Source: Candidatus Nitrotoga sp. CP45 (GTDB lineage Bacteria; Pseudomonadota; Gammaproteobacteria; Burkholderiales; Gallionellaceae). Taken from it: 64,000 bases of DNA. The notes beneath the pieces are model-generated. The model saw only the letters and a program-made list of their open reading frames with translations. It had not been told where the DNA came from and did not search any database. The stretch lies in assembly GCA_003402375.1 (NCBI GenBank), contig QFXJ01000050.1, positions 50,743-114,742 on the forward strand. Reading direction: 5' to 3'. Both the position numbers and the translations under genes were made by a program. This document shows, piece by piece, positions 27,951 through 38,110 of this stretch; position 1 is the first letter of the stretch; each line of letters begins with the position of its first letter.

Positions 27951-30104
27951 CTAGCCGCCACATTGCACGTTGAATTCGGAATGATAAAACGATTCCATTT
28001 GACGTAATGACGTTTCCATCTCGAAAATTTTATTGCTACCGGTAATGATGCGTTGCACAGCTTGCTGGCGCCATGCGCTGTCTGTGCCGATCTTGATGGC
28101 TATCTCGATATAGTCATCCTGGTCTTTAGCTATAAGCTCATCCAGCCCCATGCATTTCAGTATTCCGTAGCTTTGCCGACCACGCATGAATTCTCCCGGC
28201 AAAGTTACCATTGGCAAGCCGCAGGCAAGCGCATCCAGGGTTGTATTGCCACCAGACCAATGCAGGGTATCGAGCATCACATCACACACCATGTTGACGC
28301 GTAGATAATCATCGTGTGCCATTGAAGGCAGAATAATACCGCGCCCTTGCGGCTCCAAACCGCGTGCGCGCAGGACCTGCACCAGTCGGGCAAAAAAGGC
28401 GTTGGTAATGTTGGGGTAGCGGCCAGCAAACAGCACGATGACTCCATTCGGGTCACGCTCAAGAATGTGCGCCAGCAGCGCATCGTTGTCTGGATGGATC
28501 TTGAATAATGATTGCGGGCACAGATACAGCGTTTTGCCTTCTGGTAACGCAAAGTCGGCGCGGCACGCGGGCGTGGGTAGCACAGGCTTGCTGTAATAAG
28601 TGCCTAAGCCCTCGAGCAATATCAATTTTTCTGAATAATGAAGCTCGGCGTTATCAGGCTCCATTACGGCGCTGGAAAAATAGTAGTCGATATTTACGTG
28701 GCCGCTGGTCACAGGATGTCCCCAGCCGGCACATTGCACCGGTGCCAGTCGCATGGCAGCCAGCAGGAAACTGGTGTTATCCATACCAAGCTCAGGGTAA
28801 ACCAGGATATCCAGATCATCCGACAGCACGGATGCGGCGATGCGATCAGGCGAAATAGGGCCCGCGACAAGATGGCGGAAATGGTCGCAAGCACTGACCA
28901 TTTCCTGGGTGACAGAATCTGTTTCCTGGCGGGTATGATAGACAAAAATTTCAAATTGCTCACGATCGAGCTGCATGATCCAACTGCGGAAATACATCCC
29001 GACCGTACAATTCCTGAAAAAACTGGATAAATACCCGATGCGCAAGCGGCGTCCCGAAGCATCTTTTTTCGCGCGCGGCTGCATGAATTGCGGCGCGATT
29101 TTCTCCAGCATGGCAGCGACGAAATGCGCATAGTCTATTTGCAGTTTCTTGTCGTCAAGACCTTGGTAGGCCAAGTAAAAATTGCTCCAGCGCAGTTCGT
29201 CCAATAGTTGCTCGGGCTGATTGTGAGAAATAAAATTCGGAATGTTTGCGTGCAGGATTTTCAGGCCGTTAGCGAATCGCCGTCGTGCTTCCAGCAAATC
29301 AATCTGATTGCGATATACGGCGGGCAAAGATAGCACGGCACCGAGTGCCGATTTCAGTTCATGCGGATTCAGCGTTTGCGCTTGCCGATAGGCCGCAAGA
29401 GTTTGTTCGATGCGGCCTTGCTCCCAGAACACGCGGGCAAGTTTGTTGAGTTCCGCACCATTCTTGCCCGGCTTCATTTGCGCGGCATGGGTGAAGCTGG
29501 CTTCCGCTTCATCGAGCTTGCCCAATTGGTGCTGAACAGAACCGAGATAGTTGTAAGCCTGAACGTGATCCGGTTTCAAGCGAAGCGCATGGCTGAAACT
29601 GGTTTCCGCCGGATTGAGCTGTCCCATATCCAGGTGAGTAATACCCAGGTTGTAATGGGCTAACGCATAATCCGGCTTCAACAGAACGGCCTGTGCAAAC
29701 TGCTGCTGAGCGCCAGCGATGTCACCCAGCGCACGAAGCGAAGTACCCAAGTTATTATAAGCCCCGGGATAATCCGGCTTGTGATGGATTGCCTCACGGA
29801 AATTTGCAGCGGCTTGCTCGAAGCGTTTTTGGTCATGCAGAATAATGCCGATAGTGTTGTAGGCCTCGGCATAGTCTGGCTTCACGCGAATTGCATTTTG
29901 CAGGCTAGCGATAGCCTCGTCTGGCCGGTGCAAATCTTCCAGCATGAGTCCGCGTAGAAAATGATTGCGCGACTCCTGCGGGCTGAGGGCGATAGCTTGA
30001 TCAAGAGTCGCCAGTGCCCGCTCCAAATTACCGGCTTGTCTGGCCAGTGCGGCAGCCTGCTGTAGTGCCTCGGCCTGATTATGTAAATTGGGGCTATCAG
30101 TCAT
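27951..30104 (-). CDS. TPR / GT41 O-GlcNAc transferase-like protein
   Basis: A 717-residue protein. Residues 1-260 are about seven tetratricopeptide repeats (AYNTIGIILHDQKRFEQAAA, AYNNLGTSLRALGD and so on). From about residue 350 (RLRIGYLSSFF) a SPINDLY-type GT41 domain begins, with LFKIHP supplying the Lys that contacts the nucleotide sugar and HWSGGNTTLDALACGLPMVT the UDP-binding loop. Members transfer a sugar to Ser/Thr of proteins in the cytoplasm. It is closely similar to the 736-residue protein encoded at 34092-36302, a clear paralogue. The native target is unknown. Confidence 0.87.
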   Translation of the reverse strand: MTDSPNLHNQAEALQQAAALARQAGNLERALATLDQAIALSPQESRNHFLRGLMLEDLHRPDEAIASLQNAIRVKPDYAEAYNTIGIILHDQKRFEQAAANFREAIHHKPDYPGAYNNLGTSLRALGDIAGAQQQFAQAVLLKPDYALAHYNLGITHLDMGQLNPAETSFSHALRLKPDHVQAYNYLGSVQHQLGKLDEAEASFTHAAQMKPGKNGAELNKLARVFWEQGRIEQTLAAYRQAQTLNPHELKSALGAVLSLPAVYRNQIDLLEARRRFANGLKILHANIPNFISHNQPEQLLDELRWSNFYLAYQGLDDKKLQIDYAHFVAAMLEKIAPQFMQPRAKKDASGRRLRIGYLSSFFRNCTVGMYFRSWIMQLDREQFEIFVYHTRQETDSVTQEMVSACDHFRHLVAGPISPDRIAASVLSDDLDILVYPELGMDNTSFLLAAMRLAPVQCAGWGHPVTSGHVNIDYYFSSAVMEPDNAELHYSEKLILLEGLGTYYSKPVLPTPACRADFALPEGKTLYLCPQSLFKIHPDNDALLAHILERDPNGVIVLFAGRYPNITNAFFARLVQVLRARGLEPQGRGIILPSMAHDDYLRVNMVCDVMLDTLHWSGGNTTLDALACGLPMVTLPGEFMRGRQSYGILKCMGLDELIAKDQDDYIEIAIKIGTDSAWRQQAVQRIITGSNKIFEMETSLRQMESFYHSEFNVQCGG

Positions 30105-30119
30105 GGCTACAAGGAACGT

Positions 30120-33100
30120 TCATCGTGATGTTACGATGCCTTTCTGCAGCAACGCCTGTCGATAGGCTTCTTCTAAATGACGCACATGGTCATCCATGTT
30201 GACTAGCGGCGAGTCGGCCAAGCCGCGCCGGATAGCATCCGTAACACTGGCGTAAAACGTTTGATCATTCGCAAGGCGTTTGGCGATGTCGATAAATTCC
30301 TGTTCGTTACTGGCAATCGTTGCCGTTACCCCGAGATTCGTCAAGATGCTGAAACCGGTTCGTTCACCATGCCGTTCCCCACGCAGCGTGACCACCGGCA
30401 CGCCCATGTCGAGCGCTTCCAGCGTGCCATTGACGCCGCCAAACGGCAGCGTATCCAGCACCATGTCGACCAAGGTATAGCGCGCCTGGTTGTGGGCTTC
30501 GTCCTTGCCGGGCGGGATGAAAACGACGCGCGTTGCTGCTATGCCAGCGGCCTTGATTCGTTGCAGGTAGCTGGCTTTAGTTTCAATGTTGTTCGGCGAG
30601 AACGCGAGCACCGCGCTCGGCAGTGCTTCCAGTACCCGGCGCCACAATGCTAGACAGCGCGGACTCAGCTTCATCAAGGTAACAAAAGCACCCAGTACGA
30701 TAGCGTTCTTTTTTATGCCGAGTTTTGTGCGCTGATAGCTGTGCTGGCTGGCTGGCGCGATGTGGCGATATGGAAAGACGCAGCCCTGCATCGGTAACAA
30801 GTGCTCCAGCAGATACGCCTGGTTTGCTGGAGTGTCGGCGTATTGATCAGTTAGCTTGAAATCGATGCTATCCAGCCCCACGGCCCCGGCGCTGGCAATG
30901 TGGGTGATCTGCAGGCGCGCGGGTTTGTACGCCAGAATTGCTGGCAAACTCCCCTTGGTGTGGGTGGATAAATCCACCAGAATATCCAGGTTGTCCTCGG
31001 CAATGCGATTTGCCGCACTGAGCGCGTCAAGATTTGCGATGCCGACAAACCGATGGCTGCAGGCACGGAAGCGCTCGGTCCAAGCATCTTGCTGCGATGA
31101 CAGCGAATAGCAGTACACCTCGAATTGCCCGATATCATGCCGAGAAACGGCCTGATATATCATTTTTCCCATCACATGATCGCGCAGATCGGCGGACAAA
31201 TAGCCCAGCCGGATTTTGCCGCCAGCGGCGCGCGCGGGCAGCGACAATTGGGGGGTATACGTCTGCTTGCTCAACTGGCTGTAGCGCTGGTACAGCGCAA
31301 ACAGGTGCTCTGGAGGAAAATCAAAAAACAACAGCAGATACAGCATTTCCTCCAGCCGGTCGAGTGCATCGGCGTCATTGAAGAACGCATATTTATCACT
31401 CAGCAAGTCATCCAGATACGCCTGTTGCTGTTCGACTTCACCCAGATACTGGCAAGCTTGCAAGCCATACACCGCGAGCATGGCAGAGGACGGCGCGTGC
31501 CGCCGGAACTGTTTAAAATTTTCCAGCCACGGATTGATTTTGCCGGCATCGAACAACACATCGCCCAGATGGTAATAGGCCGGCGCATGATCCGGCTGAA
31601 TACGCAGGATTTGTTGGTAGCAGGCAGCAGCGCGTTCGGCCTTGCCTTGCTGCTGGAACAGTACGCCGAGGTTGAATAAGGCTTCGGTGTTGCTCGGCTC
31701 CAGCGCCAGGGCACGATGATAGGTGGCCATTGCCGCGTCTGGCATACCTTGCTTTTGATAGGCCACGCCAAGATTGAAATATGCAGACGGTTCCTGCGGC
31801 TGACTTTGGATCGCCTGTTGCAAGGTGGCGACGGCTTGCGGCAAATGGCCAGCCCCGATCAGGGCACGGCCCAAGCCATTCAAAGCTGCAAAATGGCTGG
31901 GCTTGATTTGCAGCGCCTTGTTAAAACCAGCAACCGCATCCTCCATCTGTCCCTGCTTCAAATAAAGGCTGCTAAGTGCCAGATGTGCATCAAGATAGCT
32001 CGGGCTAACCGCAATTGCACGTTGGAGTTGCACGATGGCGTCAGCTTCCTGGCCGGTTTGTTCCAGTAGTACCCCGTATAAATACAGGGCGGCGGAATGG
32101 TCGGGCTCATGCAATAGCACCTGCCGGTAATGGTCTGCCGCTTCCATCAAGTTGTTGGCTTGGTGTTGCCGCACGGCATTCTGGAACAGCGCTTTACTAT
32201 CGTCGTTTGCGGCTGAGTCTTTTAGGGGACACTGGGCGATGGCATGGCGATAAGCCTCTTCCAGATGCCGGGTATAAGCGTCCATGTCAACCAGCGGCGA
32301 ATCGGCTAGACCGTGCCGGATCTGTTCCACCACCGTGCCGCGCCAGCCTGTATCGCTCGCCAGACGGCAAGCAAGATCGATATATTCGGCTTCGCTGTGG
32401 GCGATTGTTTCAGGCACGCCAAGGTTCATAAGAATACTGTAGGAGGTGCGTTCACTATGGCGCTGGCCGCACAGTGTGACCACCGGCACCCCCATATCCA
32501 GCGCTGCCAGAGTCGTATCACCTCCGCTGTAGGGAAACGTATCAAGAGCCATATCAAGCAGCGCATAACGTGCGCGGTTAAACTGCTCGTCCTTTGCCGC
32601 AGGGATGAACTTCACCCGCGCCGGATCAATTCCGGCCGCTGCAATTTGACGTAAATAACTGGCTTTTTCATTTTCTTTCAGGGGTGAAAATGCCAGCACG
32701 GCATGTTCGACCCTAGTCATGATGGCAGCCCAGGTCTGCAAACAACGCGGGCTGAATTTCATTAAGTTCGCGAATACACCCAATACCACTGCATTTTCGG
32801 CAATGCCTAACTCGGCCCGACTTAAATGGATATCCGAAGCAGGTTCAACATGGTGAAAGGGGAAAAGACAGCCTTCCATCGGCAACAGCTTTTCGATCAA
32901 ATATGCCGCATTTTCCGGCACGTCGGCATAATGGTCGGTCAGCTTGTAATCAACCGTATCCAGGCCTATGCCACCGTGAGCGCCGAGATGGGTGATCAGC
33001 ACCCGTGCCGGTTTGTAGGCGAGGATCAATGCATTGGAATAGGAGGTGTGGTTGCACAGGTCGATCAATATATCGAGGTCGTCTTCGGCGATCATCTTGG

Positions 33101-34085
33101 CGGCTTGCCGCGCGGACAGCGTGTGCACGTCAACGAACTTATCACTGATCGTGACAAATTGCTTGGTGAGTGCATCTTCCTGGCTCGCCAGGGAATACAG
33201 ATACAATTCAAACTGGCTGCGATCATGGCGGGCCAGCACTTCGACCATAAGCTTGCCCATCACATGTACGCGAAAATCTGCCGACAAATAGCCAATGCGC
33301 AATTTTGTGCGCTGCGTCCGGTAGGGAGAAACCAGCGGAAATTCGGAGAAATGCTGGCGTTTTACTGCATGGTTGTAGGCATGGTACAAACGCAGTAGCT
33401 GCGCTTGCGGCAGATCAAAATACTGCGCCACACTTAAAATATTATCCAGCACCCCGATGTCGCCCTCTTTGAGTGGATGTGCAGACAAGGCTTGCAGATA
33501 ATTTTGTTCGCGGGTGAAGTCGCCCAGGTAGCGGCAAGCGGAAAGTCCGGCGACAAAAAGCCAGTCTGTTTTGTTATCCAGGCGCTCATATTTCTTGAAT
33601 GCATCCAGCCATTCTTCGGTGCGGTCGAGAAATTTCAGCAGTGAGCAGAGATTGTCATAAGCTTCCTCATAGTCCGGCGCAATTTTTAGCGCCTCCTGGA
33701 AATGCTCCACGGCCAGGCTGAACCGTTTCTGTTTTTTAAGTATCAAACCTAAATTGAATTGCGCCTGTGGCAGCCTGGAATTGCTTGCCAAGGCACGGCT
33801 GTAAGATTGCCGAGCATCCTCCAGGCGCTCCAGGTTTTGAAAGATATTGCCCAGATTATTGTGTGCTTCGGCAAAACTGGGATTGATTTCGATGGCGCGC
33901 TGGTAGCTGGCAATTGCAGCATCGGTTTGATTCAGGAATTGCAGCGCAAGTGCCAAATTGTAATGGCATTGTGGGTGTCTGGGCTGTAGCGCCAGAACTT
34001 GCCGGTAGACCATCATGGCGTCCACTAGCCGTCCTGCTTGATGGTGCTGCACGGCCTGTTGAAACAATTGGTCGGGATTATTCAT
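30120..34085 (-). CDS. Double TPR-GT41 protein (two O-GlcNAc transferase-like modules in one chain)
   Basis: A 1321-residue protein built as TPR (about 1-165), GT41 (about 260-610), second TPR (about 630-860), second GT41 (about 955-1310). Both catalytic halves keep the family features: KLRIGYLSADF / KIRLGYLSADL at the start, DDLDILIDLCNHT / DNLDILVDLSTHT, the Lys region LMKFSPRCLQ / LMKLSPRCLA, and the sugar-nucleotide loop FPYSGGDTTLAALDMGVPVV / LPFGGVNGTLEALDMGVPVV. The halves are clearly homologous and arose by internal duplication. No stop or frameshift separates them. It lies between two other GT41 genes. Confidence 0.87.
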   Translation of the reverse strand: MNNPDQLFQQAVQHHQAGRLVDAMMVYRQVLALQPRHPQCHYNLALALQFLNQTDAAIASYQRAIEINPSFAEAHNNLGNIFQNLERLEDARQSYSRALASNSRLPQAQFNLGLILKKQKRFSLAVEHFQEALKIAPDYEEAYDNLCSLLKFLDRTEEWLDAFKKYERLDNKTDWLFVAGLSACRYLGDFTREQNYLQALSAHPLKEGDIGVLDNILSVAQYFDLPQAQLLRLYHAYNHAVKRQHFSEFPLVSPYRTQRTKLRIGYLSADFRVHVMGKLMVEVLARHDRSQFELYLYSLASQEDALTKQFVTISDKFVDVHTLSARQAAKMIAEDDLDILIDLCNHTSYSNALILAYKPARVLITHLGAHGGIGLDTVDYKLTDHYADVPENAAYLIEKLLPMEGCLFPFHHVEPASDIHLSRAELGIAENAVVLGVFANLMKFSPRCLQTWAAIMTRVEHAVLAFSPLKENEKASYLRQIAAAGIDPARVKFIPAAKDEQFNRARYALLDMALDTFPYSGGDTTLAALDMGVPVVTLCGQRHSERTSYSILMNLGVPETIAHSEAEYIDLACRLASDTGWRGTVVEQIRHGLADSPLVDMDAYTRHLEEAYRHAIAQCPLKDSAANDDSKALFQNAVRQHQANNLMEAADHYRQVLLHEPDHSAALYLYGVLLEQTGQEADAIVQLQRAIAVSPSYLDAHLALSSLYLKQGQMEDAVAGFNKALQIKPSHFAALNGLGRALIGAGHLPQAVATLQQAIQSQPQEPSAYFNLGVAYQKQGMPDAAMATYHRALALEPSNTEALFNLGVLFQQQGKAERAAACYQQILRIQPDHAPAYYHLGDVLFDAGKINPWLENFKQFRRHAPSSAMLAVYGLQACQYLGEVEQQQAYLDDLLSDKYAFFNDADALDRLEEMLYLLLFFDFPPEHLFALYQRYSQLSKQTYTPQLSLPARAAGGKIRLGYLSADLRDHVMGKMIYQAVSRHDIGQFEVYCYSLSSQQDAWTERFRACSHRFVGIANLDALSAANRIAEDNLDILVDLSTHTKGSLPAILAYKPARLQITHIASAGAVGLDSIDFKLTDQYADTPANQAYLLEHLLPMQGCVFPYRHIAPASQHSYQRTKLGIKKNAIVLGAFVTLMKLSPRCLALWRRVLEALPSAVLAFSPNNIETKASYLQRIKAAGIAATRVVFIPPGKDEAHNQARYTLVDMVLDTLPFGGVNGTLEALDMGVPVVTLRGERHGERTGFSILTNLGVTATIASNEQEFIDIAKRLANDQTFYASVTDAIRRGLADSPLVNMDDHVRHLEEAYRQALLQKGIVTSR

Positions 34086-34091
34086 GGATGA

Positions 34092-36302
34092 CTAATTACA
34101 ACTGTTATCAGAAGGTGGGCTTGATGACCGAGCATTTAATGCCGCTACAAAAAATTGCTCCATCTGGCGCAATGGCGTCTCCACCGCAAAGATGGCGCCG
34201 CTTCTTGTGGTTATTTGTTGCACAACTTGCTGATGCCAAGCCCTATCCGTGCCGAGTCGGGTTGCTATCTCTATATAGTCTTTGTGATCGTGCGCGATCA
34301 ACTCATTCAAGCCCATACACTTCAACATACCGTAGCTTTGTCGCCCCCGCATGAATTCGCCAGGCATCGTTACCACAGGTAAACCACAGGCTAACGCATC
34401 CAGCGTTGTATTGCCGCCGGACCAATGCAGGGTATCGAGCATGACGTCGCACAGCATATTGATACGCAAATAATTTTCATGGGCCATGCGCGGCAAAATT
34501 TTAATTTGGCCAGCTTTCTCCACACCGCTTTCATCCAATACACTTTCAAGCCGCTTCATAAATGCACGTGTAATTGAAATATCAGTGGCCTGAAAAAATA
34601 CCAGCACAGCATTTTTGTTCCGTGCCAGAATTTCGAGCAGTAACCTATCGTTATCGGGATGAATTTTATATAGCGATTGCGGGCAAAGATAAAGAACACA
34701 CTCCTCTGGCAATGAAAAATCTGAGCGCTTGGCTCGAGAAGGAAGTACCGGTTTTGAATAATACGTTCCGATTCCCTCCAGTAATATTAATTGCTCACTA
34801 TAGTGAGCCTGCCCGTTTTCCGGCTCCATTAATTTACTGGAAAAGAAATAATCCATATTGGCATGGCCGGTGGTTACCGGATGTCCCCAAGCGGCACACT
34901 GTATTGGCGCCAAGCGCATGGCTGCCAATATCAATACCCCTTGATCCATACCAACTTCTGGATAAACCAAGATATCCAGCTGGTCTTTCTTAACCTGTCT
35001 GCCAACATGATCAACATCGCCAACAAGATGTTTATAGCAATCAGAAGCATTGGCAAATTCTTGCGTTACCTGGTCCTGTATATGCCCAATGTGATAGCAA
35101 TAAATTTCAAATATTCCCCTGTTAAGAGAAGTAACCCAGCTTTTAAAATAAGATCCTACGGTGCAATCGCGCATAAAACTGGACAAGAAGCCAATACGCA
35201 AACGTCGTTGGCTGGCTGCAGGATCTTGCTTTATGGGCTGCATTAAATCTGGCGTTACAACCTGAAGAATATCCGCCACAAAATGTGCATATTCCACTTG
35301 CAAAAATTTGTCATCTTGACCTTGATAAGCCAAATAAAAATTGGCCCAGCTCAATCCTGACAATAATTCTTTTGGTTCTAATTCAAGGAAGTTTTCGGTG
35401 TTACCCCGCAAAGTCTTCAGACCCTCCGTGTAACGTTTGCGTACTGCGAACAATTCTGTGGCATTGGAATAAATCGCGGGCAACGCCAGGTGAGCGCCAA
35501 TGAATGCCTTCAGCCCATTGGGCTTTAATGACAAGGCACGCTGATAAAAGATTGCCGCTTCGGCATGCTTGCTCTGTTCCTTTAAAGAATAAGCCAGGTT
35601 GTTTAGCACTTGAATATTACCTGGATCGAGAACGAACGCCCGGCGCAATACTTTCTCGGCCTCTTCCATCTTCCACTGCACAATAAGGGCATGCCCCAAG
35701 CCAAAGTGGGCATAAATATTATCCGGCTGAAGTTCAATGGATTTACGGTAACAGCTCTCAGCCTCTTTTATTCTCGCTTGTGATTGATATACGCCACCCA
35801 AGTTACTGTGCGCAAGTACGTAGTCTGGTTTTAACCGTACTGCTTCACAAAAAGCGACCGTTGCCTCGTCAATTTTTCCCTGTAAATTAAGTACGCTTCC
35901 TAAGTTATTCCAAGCCTGAGGAAAATCGGGAAGACATTTTAACGCTAGCCTAAAATTAGCGGCAGCTTCATCAAGACTCCCTTTTATTTGATTTAACGTA
36001 CCCAACTGATTATATGCTCGTGCAAAACTTGGATTCAGTTCAAGTGCTTTACACAAACATCCTATTGCTTCGTCAAACTTTCCTTGCGCCTGTGACACCA
36101 AACCAAAGGCAAGCCAATAATGTGGCTGCTTTGAGTCAGCCTGTATTGCCTTATTAAAATAATTTTCTGCGTGTTCGAAATTTTTCGAATTAAAAGCCTT
36201 CAATCCCAACTGGTAAAAGGCTTCTGGGTGACTAGAGGCCCCAATCGGAATTGGCTGGATTTTATTTTGCATTTTTGATGCCTTAAGGATTTTCTTATGC
36301 AT
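34092..36302 (-). CDS. TPR / GT41 O-GlcNAc transferase-like protein, paralogue
   Basis: A 736-residue protein (ATG at 36302; a second ATG 10 codons later is possible). Residues 25-290 are about eight TPR units (for example AYNQLGTLNQIKGSLDEAAA). The GT41 domain starts near 365 (RLRIGFLSSFM) and keeps LYKIHPDND and HWSGGNTTLDALACGLPVVT. It is near-parallel in the catalytic half to the 717-residue protein. The coding region looks more AT-rich than its paralogue, so it may have diverged elsewhere. It stands first in the minus-strand series of GT41 genes. Confidence 0.86.
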   Translation of the reverse strand: MHKKILKASKMQNKIQPIPIGASSHPEAFYQLGLKAFNSKNFEHAENYFNKAIQADSKQPHYWLAFGLVSQAQGKFDEAIGCLCKALELNPSFARAYNQLGTLNQIKGSLDEAAANFRLALKCLPDFPQAWNNLGSVLNLQGKIDEATVAFCEAVRLKPDYVLAHSNLGGVYQSQARIKEAESCYRKSIELQPDNIYAHFGLGHALIVQWKMEEAEKVLRRAFVLDPGNIQVLNNLAYSLKEQSKHAEAAIFYQRALSLKPNGLKAFIGAHLALPAIYSNATELFAVRKRYTEGLKTLRGNTENFLELEPKELLSGLSWANFYLAYQGQDDKFLQVEYAHFVADILQVVTPDLMQPIKQDPAASQRRLRIGFLSSFMRDCTVGSYFKSWVTSLNRGIFEIYCYHIGHIQDQVTQEFANASDCYKHLVGDVDHVGRQVKKDQLDILVYPEVGMDQGVLILAAMRLAPIQCAAWGHPVTTGHANMDYFFSSKLMEPENGQAHYSEQLILLEGIGTYYSKPVLPSRAKRSDFSLPEECVLYLCPQSLYKIHPDNDRLLLEILARNKNAVLVFFQATDISITRAFMKRLESVLDESGVEKAGQIKILPRMAHENYLRINMLCDVMLDTLHWSGGNTTLDALACGLPVVTMPGEFMRGRQSYGMLKCMGLNELIAHDHKDYIEIATRLGTDRAWHQQVVQQITTRSGAIFAVETPLRQMEQFFVAALNARSSSPPSDNSCN

Positions 36303-36820
36303 GATATATACACATAAACGATATTAATTACCCCATAGACGCGAATCCTAATTCAAAACGCAACATGCCACTGCTGTCTCAAAAAAATCCTTCTGGCATC
36401 TCAAATAACGGTCTTCACTATTTTGCTGCCGATGGGAAAGTGCAAATTATTAATGTCCAGATACTCAGTTCTCCGAGTAACAGTGATTGCGTATATAATT
36501 TGCAACGAGTGTGAGCAAGGAAAAGAGAGTGAAACACTCTTTTGCAAGCTAAAACGAAATGCGCCTCAGCCACGACTAGAAAAGACATCAAAGCCTTACC
36601 ACATGCCGAGAATAAGGACGTAGTATAGCAAAAATGCTGTCCCGTCAGATTCCACAGCAAGCTTTGATTTATTTGAGCGCCCCGGAACTAATACCTGTTT
36701 TTGTGCAACGAACATACGGCAAATAGCATTATCTCTGCTGGCCTGGTTCGTTGCCGTGGTTACCTAAATTTTCAATGAATTAATCCCAAACCGCTTAATT
36801 AAACTTACCGAAGAATCCAA
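36303..36820. other. Intergenic region between divergent genes
   Basis: 518 AT-rich bases between the first GT41 gene (minus) and the methyltransferase (plus). I see no gene, RNA or repeat here. Short open frames on both strands lack family features. It should hold the promoters of both flanking genes. Confidence 0.5.
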
Positions 36821-38047
36821 ATGAATCAACCAAACAACATTGATCCCGCAGAATTAAATGTCCAGCCTATCGCTAATATTTATCAAGCAGGACAGGTCAT
36901 AAAAGTTCAGATGACCCTTCAAATTCGGGATCTATGTATTTTTGATCCTGTAATGCGCTTATTCATTCGCCGTGAAGGGGCTGACACTTATTTGGTGGCT
37001 TCTGATACACATCTAGGTGGAATATTTCTGCCTTGGTTGCCACGTGGCGAGTTCTGCTTCAACTTTGAATGGCCAGTATCACTTCCGCCGGGCAATTATG
37101 AACTTGGAGTTTCATGGGGAACAGTAAGCAAGGTTCGTGTACCGGATTCATTACAGTTATTTTCCATCAACGGGATTGAGTCAGCGCAGCAACTTTTGTT
37201 AGCTACGTGGAGTACCCATCCTGAAACAGAAACGCGTTTAGATCAGCTGTCATGGCGTCAAGGTATGACCAATTGGTTTCATCGCCATTTTTGTCATGCC
37301 GCAAAAGTCATTGGAGAACTTTGTCTCGCCAATTCTGAAAAACTGCATGGCAGAATTTTGGATATCGGTGCGGGCGAAGGAATTACAGATTTGAGTATCG
37401 TTCTGCGCTATCAGCCACAAGAACTCGTTGCCCTGGATATTGTGGACTACATAAAAGAATTACCCAGAGTCTCCCAGGAAAACGGCCTCCCTTTGCAAAA
37501 AATGCCTGACAACTTTACTTTTTTACAACAAAGCTGCGAGGAAATCCCCTATGCCGACGAAAGTTTTGACGTTGTAATCTCTTGGGGCTCGCTTGAACAT
37601 ATTGCAGGCGGATACCGCAAAACGCTGGACGAAGTTTATCGGGTATTAAAACCGGGTGGATTATTTTTCGTCGCCCCTGGCTTGTACTATTCGGCGATAG
37701 GAAGCCATTTGGGCGAATTTGATCCGACACCACACCTGCATCTGCGCATTCCAGAAGCGGATTTAAAAGAAATGGTAATGACCACAAAACCTACGATCAT
37801 GGATCGCTCAGGTTTTAATGTCACCAATGAAGATTATTGGCGTTTTTATAAAGAACTCAATCCTATTCGCCTGGCTGATTTTGAAAAAGAATTGCGAAGC
37901 TATGGATACATTTTAATCCGCGCGGCAATCAGAACCAGCGAAGTAGTTGAGTATGATGCAGCGTTACAGCCGTATAGTATTTTGGATTTGGCTGTAGAAG
38001 AGCCCTACATAACCGTTCAAAAGCCAGAAAAAAATCTCAATCCTTAG
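36821..38047 (+). CDS. Two-domain SAM-dependent methyltransferase
   Basis: A 408-residue cytoplasmic protein. Residues 15-135 form a beta-sandwich that resembles the C-terminal O-antigen-binding domain of Wzt exporters (DPVMRLFIRREG, FNFEWPVSLPPGNYELGVSW). Residues 180-330 are a class I methyltransferase: GRILDIGAGEGITDL is motif I, VALDIVDYI motif II, SFDVVISWGSLEHI and RVLKPGGLFFV the later motifs. This fits a sugar or glycan methyltransferase in surface-polysaccharide or glycoprotein work. It is transcribed divergently from the GT41 genes, which suggests the same pathway; the acceptor is unknown. Confidence 0.8.
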   Translation: MNQPNNIDPAELNVQPIANIYQAGQVIKVQMTLQIRDLCIFDPVMRLFIRREGADTYLVASDTHLGGIFLPWLPRGEFCFNFEWPVSLPPGNYELGVSWGTVSKVRVPDSLQLFSINGIESAQQLLLATWSTHPETETRLDQLSWRQGMTNWFHRHFCHAAKVIGELCLANSEKLHGRILDIGAGEGITDLSIVLRYQPQELVALDIVDYIKELPRVSQENGLPLQKMPDNFTFLQQSCEEIPYADESFDVVISWGSLEHIAGGYRKTLDEVYRVLKPGGLFFVAPGLYYSAIGSHLGEFDPTPHLHLRIPEADLKEMVMTTKPTIMDRSGFNVTNEDYWRFYKELNPIRLADFEKELRSYGYILIRAAIRTSEVVEYDAALQPYSILDLAVEEPYITVQKPEKNLNP

Positions 38048-38110
38048 AGCAGATAGCCCCCTAAAGAAGCTGATTCAAGGGTATTGCAAGTTTGTTTTGT
38101 ATAGATTAAT

